Assembly (NCBI RefSeq): GCF_023016115.1
Contig: NZ_JALKBH010000002.1
Coordinates: 62,001 to 126,000 of the forward strand
Source of the DNA: Alcanivorax sp. S6407
Lineage (GTDB): Bacteria > Pseudomonadota > Gammaproteobacteria > Pseudomonadales > Alcanivoracaceae
Direction of reading: 5' to 3'
DNA length: 64,000 bases
Part shown: piece after piece, positions 26,119 through 37,228 of the stretch
How the letters are laid out: every line of letters begins with the position of its first letter
Numbering within the stretch: position 1 is the stretch's first letter
Made by a program: the position numbers and the translations under genes
Notes under the pieces: model-generated
The model's database searches: none
What the model was told of the DNA's origin: nothing
Seen by the model: only the letters and a program-made list of their open reading frames with translations

Positions 26119-27033
26119 TTACGCACTCGGTACCCGCTGGCGGCGTTCGAATTCCTGTACCCGCTGACGCAGGTGTTCCATGGTCTGCGGGGTCAGCACG
26201 CTGTGCTGTTCGTCTTTCAGTTCGCCGTTGAGTTCGCTCGCCAGGCGCTTGCAGATGGACAGCATCTTGTCCAGGGAACCGATGGCATCTGTCGGTCCCG
26301 GCAGCTTCATGAAGAAGGTCACGCCGGCAAAGGTCTTGTCTTCCATGGTATCCAGATCGAAGGTGCCCGGCTCCACGGCGTTGGCCATGGAGAACTGCAG
26401 CTGATCCTTGCCATCCACTTTCACATGGCGGTGGAAGATGTTCATCTGGCCGTAGCGCAGGCCGGATTCCAGCAACATACGCAGTAGCTCGTTGCCGGCA
26501 AAGGGCTCACCGCGACGGGCGATCAGATGCACCACGATCACTTCCAGCACAGGCTGGGGCTCACGGGGGCGTTCCGGCTGGCGGGCAGCCGGTTGCTCGA
26601 CTCGCGGTGCGGGCTCAGGTTCCGGTTCAGGCTCTGGCATCGGGACAGGTTCGGGCTCCACATGGGCCAGAACTGGTTCAGGCTCTGCTTCAGGCTCGTC
26701 CCCGGAAAACAGGCTTTGCTGCTCTGCAGAACGGGCTTCGCTAACCGCTTCGTCCGGCTCCATCATGGTAGGGGGCAACACATCCGGTTCGGCAGGTTCC
26801 GGGTCGTCAGCATACACTGGCTGCTCACCACGACGGACCACCCGGGAAGTGCCAATCACCTCCGGGTTGTAATCCTCTTCGTCCTCTTCCTCTGGCGCAT
26901 CCCGGAAGCGGGGATCGATGCGCATCCGCAGCTGCCCCTGGCGTTCACGGAACATGCGGCGCAACCCATCTGCCAGAATCAGCAGAATCAGGATTACCAG
27001 AATACCAATCAGAGTTTCCAGATTCAGGCCCAT
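26119..27033 (-). CDS. zipA: Cell division protein ZipA
   Basis: 304 residues: an N-terminal membrane anchor facing out (LETLIGILVILILLILADGLRRMF), a long charged linker with Pro-Glu repeats (about 85-165), and a C-terminal ZipA domain (VIVVHLIARRGEPFAGNELL, GLRYGQMNIFHRH, FDLDTMEDKTFAGVTFFMKL in sequence). ZipA tethers FtsZ to the inner membrane at the division site. Location between smc and ligA is the conserved order in Pseudomonas relatives. Confidence 0.96.
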   Translation of the reverse strand: MGLNLETLIGILVILILLILADGLRRMFRERQGQLRMRIDPRFRDAPEEEDEEDYNPEVIGTSRVVRRGEQPVYADDPEPAEPDVLPPTMMEPDEAVSEARSAEQQSLFSGDEPEAEPEPVLAHVEPEPVPMPEPEPEPEPAPRVEQPAARQPERPREPQPVLEVIVVHLIARRGEPFAGNELLRMLLESGLRYGQMNIFHRHVKVDGKDQLQFSMANAVEPGTFDLDTMEDKTFAGVTFFMKLPGPTDAIGSLDKMLSICKRLASELNGELKDEQHSVLTPQTMEHLRQRVQEFERRQRVPSA

Positions 27034-27102
27034 TGCCTCTTCTTCCTTGCTTGCGACGACAGGGTCATCGACACCCCATCATTTGCGCATGAAATTGGTC
27101 TA

Positions 27103-30100
27103 TTACATCGCCGCCATTTCGGCCGCTTCTTCCACATCCACCGCCACCAGACGGGATACCCCAGGCTCATGCATGGTCACCCCCATCAGGGTAGCAGCCA
27201 TCTCCATCGCAATCTTGTTATGTGTGATGTAGATAAACTGCACTTTTGCAGACATTTCTGAAACCAGGTTACAGAAGCGGCCCACGTTGGCGTCATCCAG
27301 CGGTGCGTCCACCTCATCCAGCAGACAGAACGGTGCCGGGTTGAGCTGGAAGATACTGAACACCAGCGACAGCGCCGTCAGCGCCTTTTCCCCACCGGAC
27401 AGCAGGTGGATGGTGCTGTTGCGCTTGCCCGGAGGCCGCGCCATGATCGCCACCCCGGTATCCAGCAAGTCCTCGCCGGTGAGCTCCAGGTAAGCGTGGC
27501 CACCGCCGAACACCTTCGGGAACAGCTCCTGCAGACCACGGTTGATGCGGTCGAAGTATTCCTTGAAGCGCGCCCGGGTTTCCCGGTCGATCTTGCGGAT
27601 GGCATTTTCCAGGGTCTTGAGCGCGTCTTCCAGATCATCGTTCTGACTGTCCAGATAGGTTTTGCGTTCCGACTGCTGCTCGTATTCGTCGATGGCCGCC
27701 AGGTTGATCTGGCCAAGGCGGGAAATTCGCTGGCCGATCAGATCCATTTCCTCGCCCCACTCCTTCTCGTTGGCCTCTTCAGGGAGGTTGTCGAGAATGG
27801 TCTTGAGGTCAAAGTTCTGCTCGGACAGTTGCTCCGCCACGGTCTGGCGGCGGGTGCTCAGGTCCTGCCAGTGCATTCGCTTCTGATCCATGGTGCTGCG
27901 GATTTCCTGGGCCTGGCGTTCGAACTGGCCGCGCTGGCCCTCGAGATTACGCATCTCGTGATCCACCGCTTCCAGCTCCCGGCGAGCCTCGGTGAGCTTG
28001 TGCTCCGCTTCCAGGCGCACTTCCAGCTTTTCTTCCAGCTGCATCTGCAGCTCGGCACCGGGCTCATCACCTTCGCGGGTCTGCTCTTCCAGCAGCGCCT
28101 TGCGCTCGGCCATGGCCTGTACCTGGGCTTCCAGACGAGACAGGTTCTGACGCAAGGAGTCCGCCTGGGTCTTGGCGCCCTGCACTTCCATGGCAATCTG
28201 GTGTGACTGGTCACGATCGTGACGGGCCTTCTGGCGGGATTCGTCCAGCCGCAGACGCAGCTCGTCACGGCGAGACAGCAGCCCCTCACGCTGGCCGCTG
28301 TCGGCTTCCATGAGGTCCAGCGCTTCCGCCAGCACCGCACGGGCCTCCTTCATCTGTTCCTGTTCCTGCTCGAGCTGCTCCTGGGTCTCTTCCATTTCCC
28401 GACCCAGCCGCTCGCGGCGCATGGTGATCTGCTCCAGACGCACCTGACGGGCACTGACCTGGGCATTGATCTCACCCAGGTCCCGGTTCAGACGGGCCGC
28501 CTGACGCTGCACTTCTTCGCGCTCTTCCTCCAGCTCACCGATCTGCTCACGGGTGCTTTCCAGCTGCTCCTTGAGCTCATCGACAGTGACCTGCAGGGTA
28601 TCGATCTCGTCTTCCAGGCTTTCAAGCTCGCGACGACGCTCGAGGATACCGGCTTCCTGGTCTTCCTCTTTCGCCACCTTCAGCCAGTCCGGCCCCAGCC
28701 AGATGCCGTCCCGGGTGACCACGGACTCATGGGCCGCCAACTGGCCACGCAGGGTCAGCGCCGCATCCAGGTTGTCTGCCACGTAGACGCCGGCCAGCAG
28801 GCCTTCCGGTACTTGCCCGTCAACCTTGTCGCGCAACAGATCAGTGACACTGCCCTCGCCTTTCACGGACGCAGGACCAATCAGCGCCAGCCGGCCATGG
28901 CTGAGATCACCCAGCCAGTCGCTGACCTGATCCAGGCCGCTGATGGCCACCGCCTGCAGGGCGTCGCCCAGCACCGCTTCCAGGGCCTTTTCCCAGCCCT
29001 CAGCCACCTGTACCTGATCCGCCAGACGCGGCTCGTCATCCAGCTCGTGACGGTTGAGCCAGTCGCTGACCGCGCCATCATCGCCCATGGCCGCTTTCTG
29101 CAGGGCTTCCAGTGAGGTGCGACGGCCCTTCAGGGTCTGCAGCTTCTCACGGGCCTCTTCCAGCTGGCGGCCACGATCGCCGTTTTCACGACGCATCTGA
29201 TTGATTTCTTCCTGCAGGGATTCGCTGCGCAGCTCACTTTCCTCGCCCTGGGCGCGGAACTGCTCCACCTGCTCTTCCAGCTGACGCATTTCCTGGGCCA
29301 ACGGACCGGCATCCAGAGATTCCTGCTCTTTCTTGAGACGCTCAATGCGATCGTTCAGGCGCTCCTGGGATTTCTCCAGATGCTGGATGCGGGACTGTTC
29401 CACCTCAGCCTGCCGGCGGGACTCGCCAGACTTGCCGTTGAACTCTTCCCACTCCTGCTGCCACGCCTGCATGGCTTCTTCTGCCAGCGCCAGCGCCTCA
29501 TTGGAGGCTTCCTGCTGTTCGCTGATCATCTCCAGTTCCGGCTCACGCTCGGCCAGAATGGCATCCAGCTCGGCCACCTTCTCGGTGTCCATCTTCAGGT
29601 GTTCGTCGGATTCACGGAAGCTGGCGTTGATCTGGTCCAGCTCCTCGTACAGCTGCTGCTTGCGCTCACGTTGGTTCTGGATGTTCTGCTCCAGGCGCGC
29701 CACCTCGGCACCCAGTGCATAGAAGTGCTGCTGCACCTCATTGAAGCGCTCCTGCACTTCATGGTGCTTCTCGCGCAGACGCTCCACTTCCGCGTCCACA
29801 TGACGCTGCTCGGCGATCTTCGCCTCCATGGACACATCCAGCTCGCCGATCACGAAGTCCAGCTGCTTCACCTGATTATCCAGGCCTTTCCAGCGCAGTG
29901 CCTTGAGCTGGGCGCCTTTGAGACGCTCTTCTTCCTTCAGCTGTTTGTACTTCTCGGCGGCACTGGCCTGACGGCTCAGACGCTCCAGCTGACGCCCCAG
30001 TTCGTCACGGATGTCTGTAAGGCGCTCCAGGTTTTCCCGGGTACGGCGGATGCGGTTCTCGGTCTCGCGGCGACGGGCCTTGTACTTGGAAATCCCCGCG

Positions 30101-30600
30101 GCTTCCTCAATGTAGACCCGCAGCTCTTCCGGCTTGGCCTCGATCAGGCGGGAAATCATCCCCTGCTCGATGATCGCGTAGCTGCGCGGGCCCAGACCGG
30201 TACCCAGGAAGATGTCGGCGATGTCCTTGCGGCGGCACTTGGTGCCGTTGAGGAAATAGTTGGACTGGCCGTCCCGGGTCACCTGACGCTTGACGGAAAT
30301 CTCGTTGAACTTGCCGTATTCGCCGGTGACGGTGGCATCGGAGTTATCGAATACCAGCTCGATGGAGGCCTGGGCCACCGGTTTGCGGGCATTGGAGCCG
30401 TTGAAGATCACGTCCGCCATGGACTCACCGCGAAGATGCTTGGCGGAGGATTCGCCCATTACCCAGCGAACCGCATCAATGATGTTGGACTTCCCACACC
30501 CGTTGGGCCCCACCACCGCGGTGAGGTTCTCCGGGAAATTGGTGGTGGTAGGGTCCACAAAGGATTTGAACCCGGCCAGTTTTATCGATTTCAGTCGCAT
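27103..30600 (-). CDS. smc: Chromosome segregation ATPase SMC
   Basis: 1165 residues, full length. Walker A GPNGCGKSN lies near residue 32. Two long coiled coils flank a hinge at about 510-660 (MGDDGAVSDWLNRHELDD to WLKVAKEEDQ). The C-terminal head has LSGGEKALTALSLVFSIF, Walker B FCLLDEVDAPLDDANV and a conserved Q/H region YITHNK. SMC with ScpA/ScpB organises and helps segregate the chromosome. First gene of the smc-zipA-ligA row; scpAB are not in the window. The frame-coded opposite-strand ORFs here are by-products of biased codon use. Confidence 0.97.
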   Translation of the reverse strand: MRLKSIKLAGFKSFVDPTTTNFPENLTAVVGPNGCGKSNIIDAVRWVMGESSAKHLRGESMADVIFNGSNARKPVAQASIELVFDNSDATVTGEYGKFNEISVKRQVTRDGQSNYFLNGTKCRRKDIADIFLGTGLGPRSYAIIEQGMISRLIEAKPEELRVYIEEAAGISKYKARRRETENRIRRTRENLERLTDIRDELGRQLERLSRQASAAEKYKQLKEEERLKGAQLKALRWKGLDNQVKQLDFVIGELDVSMEAKIAEQRHVDAEVERLREKHHEVQERFNEVQQHFYALGAEVARLEQNIQNQRERKQQLYEELDQINASFRESDEHLKMDTEKVAELDAILAEREPELEMISEQQEASNEALALAEEAMQAWQQEWEEFNGKSGESRRQAEVEQSRIQHLEKSQERLNDRIERLKKEQESLDAGPLAQEMRQLEEQVEQFRAQGEESELRSESLQEEINQMRRENGDRGRQLEEAREKLQTLKGRRTSLEALQKAAMGDDGAVSDWLNRHELDDEPRLADQVQVAEGWEKALEAVLGDALQAVAISGLDQVSDWLGDLSHGRLALIGPASVKGEGSVTDLLRDKVDGQVPEGLLAGVYVADNLDAALTLRGQLAAHESVVTRDGIWLGPDWLKVAKEEDQEAGILERRRELESLEDEIDTLQVTVDELKEQLESTREQIGELEEEREEVQRQAARLNRDLGEINAQVSARQVRLEQITMRRERLGREMEETQEQLEQEQEQMKEARAVLAEALDLMEADSGQREGLLSRRDELRLRLDESRQKARHDRDQSHQIAMEVQGAKTQADSLRQNLSRLEAQVQAMAERKALLEEQTREGDEPGAELQMQLEEKLEVRLEAEHKLTEARRELEAVDHEMRNLEGQRGQFERQAQEIRSTMDQKRMHWQDLSTRRQTVAEQLSEQNFDLKTILDNLPEEANEKEWGEEMDLIGQRISRLGQINLAAIDEYEQQSERKTYLDSQNDDLEDALKTLENAIRKIDRETRARFKEYFDRINRGLQELFPKVFGGGHAYLELTGEDLLDTGVAIMARPPGKRNSTIHLLSGGEKALTALSLVFSIFQLNPAPFCLLDEVDAPLDDANVGRFCNLVSEMSAKVQFIYITHNKIAMEMAATLMGVTMHEPGVSRLVAVDVEEAAEMAAM

Positions 30601-30831
30601 AGTGTTTGCTTAAACTCGGGCCATCTGGCCAAAAATTGGGCGAAATCAATGACTTTCGCCGCCCACGGTTAGAGCGCAGGCATTAAAAGGAGTAAGTCTA
30701 GCGACAACCGCCCGCGAATTCATCAGGCGAGATACCGATAAAGCCGCTACAGGCTTCACGCAGCACGCAACATGCCAAAAACCCGTGGCAGTTTTACCGG
30801 ATTTGATGATTTCCGGCTCCCGCCCCGGTTT

Positions 30832-31024
30832 TGTGGGAGCGGGGGGGCCACCGCGAAGGCGCAGAAGCGAGTTACGAGTGGCGAGTTGCGAAAGGCAAAC
30901 ACCGCCAGTAGAGGGTTTTGGGGGTTCGAAACTTGCTCCTCGTGACTCATAGCGTCCCTTTCCCTCGCCAAGGCTCGGATCGCTTGCAGGCATACCCTGA
31001 CGAGCACAGAGAGCTCCTACAGCG
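30832..31024. repeat. Composite REP-flanked inverted repeat, copy G
   Basis: TGTGGGAGC arm, core GCGAGTTACGAGTGGCGAGT and TGCGAAAGGC facing GAAACTTGCTCCTCGTGACT, then the right arm GGCTCGGATCGCTTGCAGGC interrupted by the 20-base extension also found at 10471, ending GAGCTCCTACAGC. Confidence 0.75.
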
Positions 31025-31102
31025 GCTACGACACCGGCGCCTGCATCGCTGCCAAACAACCACACCTACAGCGCCCTTCCCTGTCTTGCAATTTTCCTTG
31101 CT

Positions 31103-31228
31103 GCTTGAAGCTTGAAGCTTGCCGCTTTTTCCCCACCCTGTGCAGCGCGGGGCCCGACAGGTACCATTCACCCCAACCCGTCTTCGCTTCCCTGCGTGTT
31201 GCATGATGCGTGCCGCGTGAAGCGTCTC
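31103..31228. repeat. Two heptamer arrays upstream of cysZ
   Basis: GCTTGAA, GCTTGAA, GCTTGCC (31103-31123) followed by a T-run, and GCGTGTT, GCATGAT, GCGTGCC, GCGTGAA, GCGTCTC (31194-31228). The second array ends about eight bases before the cysZ ribosome site, so it sits in the leader of that gene. Confidence 0.85.
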
Positions 31229-31246
31229 TTTTTACAAGGATTGAAT

Positions 31247-32026
31247 GTGTCCCAGATCGCCGATGCCATCAGCTACCTGAAACGCAGCCTGACCCTGGCC
31301 CGCAGCAAGGAACTGCGCCCCTACGTCATCATCCCGTTGATCTTCAACATCGTGGTGTTCGGGGGCCTGTACTGGGCGAGCGGCAGCTGGATCAGCGGCT
31401 GGATAGCCGCCTCCACGGCAGACTGGGCCTTCTCCGGCTTCTGGAGCTTCCTTAATGGCGCCCTGGAATTCGTGCTCGACGCCGCCATCATCCTGGTCTG
31501 GATTCTGCTGCTCGCCCTGTTCGCCAGCATCTTCTCTATCGGCGTGCAGCTGATCGCCGCTCCCTTCATGGGTTTCCTGGCGGAGAAGGTGGATTTCCAG
31601 GTCACCGGCCACCCCATGCCGGAGGAATCCATCCCCGCCATGATCGTGCGCACGTTCAAGCGGGAACTGCGCAAAACCTGGTACTGGCTGTGGCGCGCCC
31701 TGCTGGTGCTGTTCGTGGTGGGGGTTATCTACTTCATCCCGGTGATCAACGTCTTCGCCTCCGCCATCTGGTTCCTCTGGTCCGGCTGGCTGCTGGGCAT
31801 GCAATACATCGATTTCGGCGCGGACAACCGCCAGGTACCCTTCGAAGTCATGCTGCAACGCCTGCAGAAGAAACGCTGGCTGGTACTCACCTTCGGCGCC
31901 ATCGTCATGGCCCTGACCATGATCCCGCTGGTGAACCTGTTCATCATGCCGGTGGCGGTGATTGCGGGGACGCTGATCTGGGTGGAGCAACTCAGTGACA
32001 GTGAACAAGGAACAGTGAACAGTTAA
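31247..32026 (+). CDS. cysZ: Sulfate transporter CysZ
   Basis: 259 residues (E. coli 253). Membrane protein that brings sulfate in for cysteine synthesis. Seen: ISYLKRSLTLARSKELRPYV at the N-terminus, membrane helices near 25-45, 65-95 and 145-170, and the family segment PFMGFLAEKVDFQVTG. The start is GTG 31247: AAGGA at 31236-31240 gives ideal spacing, while the open frame back to 31112 runs through repeat DNA. Its last codons lie inside an AGTGAAC-type heptamer array, so the array contributes to the C-terminus (EQGTVNS). Confidence 0.92.
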   Translation: MSQIADAISYLKRSLTLARSKELRPYVIIPLIFNIVVFGGLYWASGSWISGWIAASTADWAFSGFWSFLNGALEFVLDAAIILVWILLLALFASIFSIGVQLIAAPFMGFLAEKVDFQVTGHPMPEESIPAMIVRTFKRELRKTWYWLWRALLVLFVVGVIYFIPVINVFASAIWFLWSGWLLGMQYIDFGADNRQVPFEVMLQRLQKKRWLVLTFGAIVMALTMIPLVNLFIMPVAVIAGTLIWVEQLSDSEQGTVNS

Positions 32027-32470
32027 CAGCGGCGCGAGCCGCGCTTGCTTCATCTTCAAGCAAAGAGGCCGCGCCCAAACCATGGGTGCGGCCTCTTACG
32101 TTTGCAGACTTCCGATATAAGCACCCGTTATTCGCTTTGCTCGGTGAGGTGCGAATGGGAGCCTTGGCGAGGAAAAGAAATTTCCGCGCGTCACGCGGTT
32201 CGTCTCTCAAGCGAGACTCCTACACACCAAGCCTCAGCCCCAGTAGGAGCACCGCTCGAGGTGCGAACCTTGCGCAGCAAGGCATGGACCGTGGGGCGAT
32301 CATACCCCCTGACTTACAAAACCACCTCCAGACAGTTAACAGCGGCGCGGGCCGCATCTATTCCATCTTCAAGCAAAGAGGCCGCGCCCAAACCATGGGT
32401 GCGGCCTCTTACGTTCCAGGAACCCCAAACGCTTAACGCGCACTGTTCACTGTTAACTATTCACTGTTAA
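31999..32470. repeat. Duplicated heptamer-hairpin module between cysZ and uvrB
   Basis: AGTGAAC/AGTTAAC array (31999-32027), then an about 80-base block ending in the hairpin AGAGGCCGCGCCC / GGGTGCGGCCTCT (32064-32096). The block is repeated almost exactly at 32333-32410 (hairpin 32377-32409). An inverted array CTGTTCA, CTGTTAA, CTATTCA, CTGTTAA closes it at 32443-32470. Between the copies lies a REP fragment (32200-32290). The hairpins are likely terminators for both convergent genes. Confidence 0.88.
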
Positions 32471-32477
32471 CTGCTCT

Positions 32478-34496
<2,019 letters not shown>

Positions 34497-34599
34497 GGAC
34501 ACACCCTGATATCCGCCCACCCGGTCGGGCAGGCAGCAAAATCGAACGATTCAAAATCGGCACGTATTGTAGCAGAGCTGGAATGGCAACGGCGTGAAT

Positions 34600-35047
34600 T
34601 GCCCTTACCTCGCTTGGGCTCGGATCGCCTGCAGGCAGGCTCATACAGCGGCTTGTGGATGGGCGCTCCTACAGCAGCTCCTGCACCGGCCCAAATCCCA
34701 CTGTAGGAGTCCCACTCGAGGGACGAACCGCGCGCAGCGCGGCGACCGCAGGGAGAGGGTTCAAGTTAGCGGGCAAGGGCGCAGAATCGAGTTTCGAGTC
34801 ACGAGTTGCGAAAGGCAAACACCGCCAGCGACAGATTTTAGGGGTTCGAAACTCGCTTCTCGGCACCCGTAACTTTCTTTTACCTCGCAAAGGTTCGGGT
34901 TTGCGCCTCACCGAGCGAAGCGAAGGAACGCCTGCAAGGCGGCCCCGAAGGGGTGAACGTAGCGAATAACTGGCGCTCTTCAAGCACCTCTGGGCCCCTT
35001 ACCTCGCCGAGGCTCGGATCGCGAGCAGGCTCGCTCCTACAGCTGCC
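34600..35047. repeat. Cluster of composite repeat elements, copy H
   Basis: Several REP-type arms in a row: ACCTCGCTTGGGCTCGGATC with GCAGGCAGGCTCATACAGC; GTAGGAGTCCCACTCGAGGG with GACGAACCGCGCGCAGCGCG; core GAATCGAGTTTCGAGTCACG facing GAAACTCGCTTCTCGGCACC; and a last arm GAGGCTCGGATCGCGAGCAG ending CTCCTACAGC. No gene is supported in this 1.3-kb gap before the aminotransferase. Confidence 0.7.
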
Positions 35048-35100
35048 TGACCACGCTTCTGATAACACACCAATGCCATCAGCACGGCATCCTCCCCGTT

Positions 35101-35245
35101 CGAGTGAGTCGAGGAACGGAAGGATCTGGCGGCGTAGAGCAAAAAACCTGTCTGAGCGGAGCGAGTCTTTTTTGCGTCCGCCAGATCCCCTTCTCAATCT
35201 GTGTAAGTACCGGAGTGTGCCTGCGGAGCAGGCCGAACGGAGTCG
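35101..35245. other. Structured hairpin repeat, copy 2 (candidate RNA or DNA element)
   Basis: Same architecture as 22572-22700. Outer stem GGATCTGGCGG (35122-35132) pairs with CCGCCAGATCC (35178-35188), and inner GCAAAAAA (35139-35146) pairs with TTTTTTGC (35168-35175). The second hairpin is CCTGC-GGA-GCAGG (35220-35232). Outer stem bases differ from copy 1 on both sides yet still pair. It lies just upstream of the RAYT remnant. Confidence 0.65.
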
Positions 35246-35298
35246 GGGTGGCGGGGAGTCCAGAGGGGGAGCCAGTTCCCCCTTTGGGCCCGTCCGGC

Positions 35299-35644
35299 GA
35301 GGACACGCACCTGTCAGAGTGCGATGACATATCAGCAGCCCGCTACATTGTAGCCAACCCGCTCAGGGCTGGACTGGTCCCAAAAGTCGGGGATTACCCA
35401 CTGCTGTCCCACAGTTTCCTGAAGGTTCTGAGGAAGCGGAGGCGCTTTCTCTTGTGGGAGCTTGCTTGCAAGCGAATAGCCCTTGCCGCACCAACATTCG
35501 CCTGCAAGCAGGCTCCCACGAGACAGGCATCTGCTAGCGTCAAAATGCGGCGGCTTGCCTGCCTGACGGGTTCCGGACTTCGCTAAGTCAAACTGTGGGA
35601 CAGCTGTCGGGGATTACCCATTCTGGTATGCCGCCTGGTTATAA
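35299..35644 (+). pseudogene. RAYT (REP-associated tyrosine transposase) C-terminal remnant split by an insertion
   Basis: Translation near 35317-35400 gives ARYIVANPLRAGLVPKVGDYP, close to the conserved C-terminus of RAYT transposases; these are Y1 HUH-family enzymes that move REP palindromes. The catalytic HUH and Tyr parts are absent. At 35400 the frame is broken by a 205-base insert, and at 35606 it resumes with VGDYPFWYAAWL and a stop, which completes the usual RAYT ending. The 15-base segment GTCGGGGATTACCCA is duplicated at both edges (35386-35400, 35606-35620). Confidence 0.8.
35401..35605. mobile_element. 205-bp MITE-like insert inside the RAYT remnant, containing a REPIN
   Basis: Ends carry 15-base perfect inverted repeats GCTGTCCCACAGTTT (35403-35417) and AAACTGTGGGACAGC (35590-35604). 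The insert is bounded by a 15-base direct repeat of the target. Inside is a REP pair: GTGGGAGCTTGCTTGCAAGC (35454) facing GCCTGCAAGCAGGCTCCCAC (35500). No coding capacity. The TIRs and flanking duplication indicate insertion, but the long duplication is unusual for a simple transposon. Confidence 0.7.
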
Positions 35645-35849
35645 CAACCCAAAAAATCGCGGTGGAACCACCGCTCCCACAAAACATCGCACCTCCCCCA
35701 CCCCTCTGTGGGAGCGGTCGTTCGACCGCGATACCCCCACCCTCCCCACAGGAAATACGGGACATTCCCGGCCAAGTCCGGTAAAATGCACGCCCCTTTC
35801 TGCGCCAAAAGCGCAGCCTATACGACTCTTTAAGACGAACGAGGAGTGC

Positions 35850-37040
35850 ATGTCCGATATCAGCCTTTCCGACCGCGTACAACGCATCAAGCCGTCTCCC
35901 ACCCTTGCCATCACCGCCAAAGCCGGTGAGCTCCGTGCACAGGGCAAAGACATTATTGGGCTGGGCGCAGGTGAGCCGGATTTCGATACCCCGGATCACA
36001 TCAAGCAAGCCGCCATCGAAGCAATTAACGCCGGCAAGACCAAATACACCCCGGTCGACGGCACTCCTGGTCTGAAAAAAGCCATTATCGACAAGTACAA
36101 GCGCGATAACGGTCTGGACTACGAAGCAGGTCAGATCCTGGTGTCCAGCGGTGGCAAGCAGTCCTTCTTCAACATGGCCCTGGCCCTGCTGAACGACGGC
36201 GACGAAGCCATCATTCCGGCGCCCTACTGGGTGAGCTACCCGGACATGGTACTGGTTGCCGGCGGCGTCCCTGTGATCCTCGAAACTGACGTGAACAGCC
36301 GCTTCAAGATCACCCCCGAGCAGCTGGAAGCGGCCATCACGCCGAAAACCCGCCTGTTCGTGATCAACAGCCCGTCCAACCCGTCCGGCATGGCCTACTC
36401 CATCGAAGAGCTGGCCGCTCTGGGTGAAGTGCTGAAGAAGCACCCGAACATCATCGTCGCCACCGACGACATGTACGAGCACATTCTGTGGACCGGCAAG
36501 CCGTTCGTGAACATCCTCAACGCTACCCCGGAGCTGTATGACCGCACCGTGGTGATGAATGGTGTCTCCAAGGCCTACTCCATGACCGGCTGGCGTATCG
36601 GCTATGCCGCAGGCCCGCAGAAGCTGATCGCTGCCATGAAGAAAGTGCAGTCCCAGTCCACCTCCAACCCGGCCTCCATCAGCCAGGCAGCCGCCGAAGC
36701 GGCCCTGAACGGTGACCAGGGCTGTGTCGACGAGATGGTCAAGCACTTCAAGGAGCGTCACGACTACCTGACCGCGGCCCTGGATGCCCTGCCCGGCGTG
36801 AAATGCGCCCAGGGTGACGGCACCTTCTATGCGTTCCCGGACTTCTCCGAAGCCATCGCCAACATGGACGGCGTCGAAACCGACACCGACCTGGCCGCCC
36901 TGCTGCTGGAAACCGCCGAAGTAGCGCTGGTGCCGGGTTCTGCCTTCGGTGCACCGGGCTGCATGCGCCTGTCTTTTGCCGTTGGCATGGACACCTTGAA
37001 GGAAGCAATCCGCCGAATTGAGCAAGCTCTGGCTAAATAA
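35850..37040 (+). CDS. aspC: Class I aminotransferase, aspartate aminotransferase-like
   Basis: 396-residue PLP enzyme of the AAT-I gamma/beta type: SPTLAITAKAGELRAQG and GLGAGEPDFDTPDHIK at the N-terminus, NSPSNPSGMAYS around residue 170, PLP lysine in GVSKAYSMTGWRIGY near 238, and the C-terminal arginine region CMRLSFAVG. It probably exchanges aspartate or related amino acids with 2-oxoglutarate; the exact substrate is not certain. GAGGAG at 35841-35846 and family length fix the start at ATG 35850; the frame open upstream passes through RAYT debris. The same gene lies between uvrB and tRNA-Asn in P. aeruginosa. Confidence 0.9.
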   Translation: MSDISLSDRVQRIKPSPTLAITAKAGELRAQGKDIIGLGAGEPDFDTPDHIKQAAIEAINAGKTKYTPVDGTPGLKKAIIDKYKRDNGLDYEAGQILVSSGGKQSFFNMALALLNDGDEAIIPAPYWVSYPDMVLVAGGVPVILETDVNSRFKITPEQLEAAITPKTRLFVINSPSNPSGMAYSIEELAALGEVLKKHPNIIVATDDMYEHILWTGKPFVNILNATPELYDRTVVMNGVSKAYSMTGWRIGYAAGPQKLIAAMKKVQSQSTSNPASISQAAAEAALNGDQGCVDEMVKHFKERHDYLTAALDALPGVKCAQGDGTFYAFPDFSEAIANMDGVETDTDLAALLLETAEVALVPGSAFGAPGCMRLSFAVGMDTLKEAIRRIEQALAK

Positions 37041-37108
37041 TCGGCAAACGCACCACGGGGGTATTGACGACCCCCGGGTGCGTCACTAGTATACGCGCCT
37101 CAAGACAT

Positions 37109-37184
37109 TCCGCCTTAGCTCAGTTGGTAGAGCAAATGACTGTTAATCATTGGGTCGCTGGTTCGAGCCCAGCAGGCGGAGCCA
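37109..37184 (+). tRNA. tRNA-Asn (GTT), with encoded CCA
   Basis: 76 bases forming a full cloverleaf: acceptor TCCGCCT (37109-37115) with AGGCGGA (37174-37180), anticodon stem AATGA/TCATT around loop CTGTTAA with anticodon GTT at 37142-37144, T-arm GGTTCGAGCCC-type and encoded CCA (37182-37184). It stands alone after the aminotransferase, at the border of the polysaccharide locus. Confidence 0.97.
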
Positions 37185-37190
37185 AACAGG

Positions 37191-37226
37191 AAAGGCCAGT
37201 ATCGTAAGGTACTGGCCTTTTTCTTT
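37191..37226 (+). terminator. Terminator of tRNA-Asn
   Basis: Stem AAAGGCCAGTA (37191-37201) and TACTGGCCTTT (37210-37220) followed by TTCTTT. Confidence 0.93.
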
Positions 37227-37228
37227 GC

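Noticed and set aside
29380-30672. 430-codon frame opposite smc
   Set aside because: Shadow of the SMC head and coil; leucine/histidine-rich with no start signal.
34497-34600. LexA/SOS box upstream of uvrB
   Set aside because: No CTGT-N8-ACAG-like site seen on either strand.
35583-37025. 480-codon frame opposite the aminotransferase
   Set aside because: Aminotransferase is certain; the opposite frame is glycine/valine-rich shadow.
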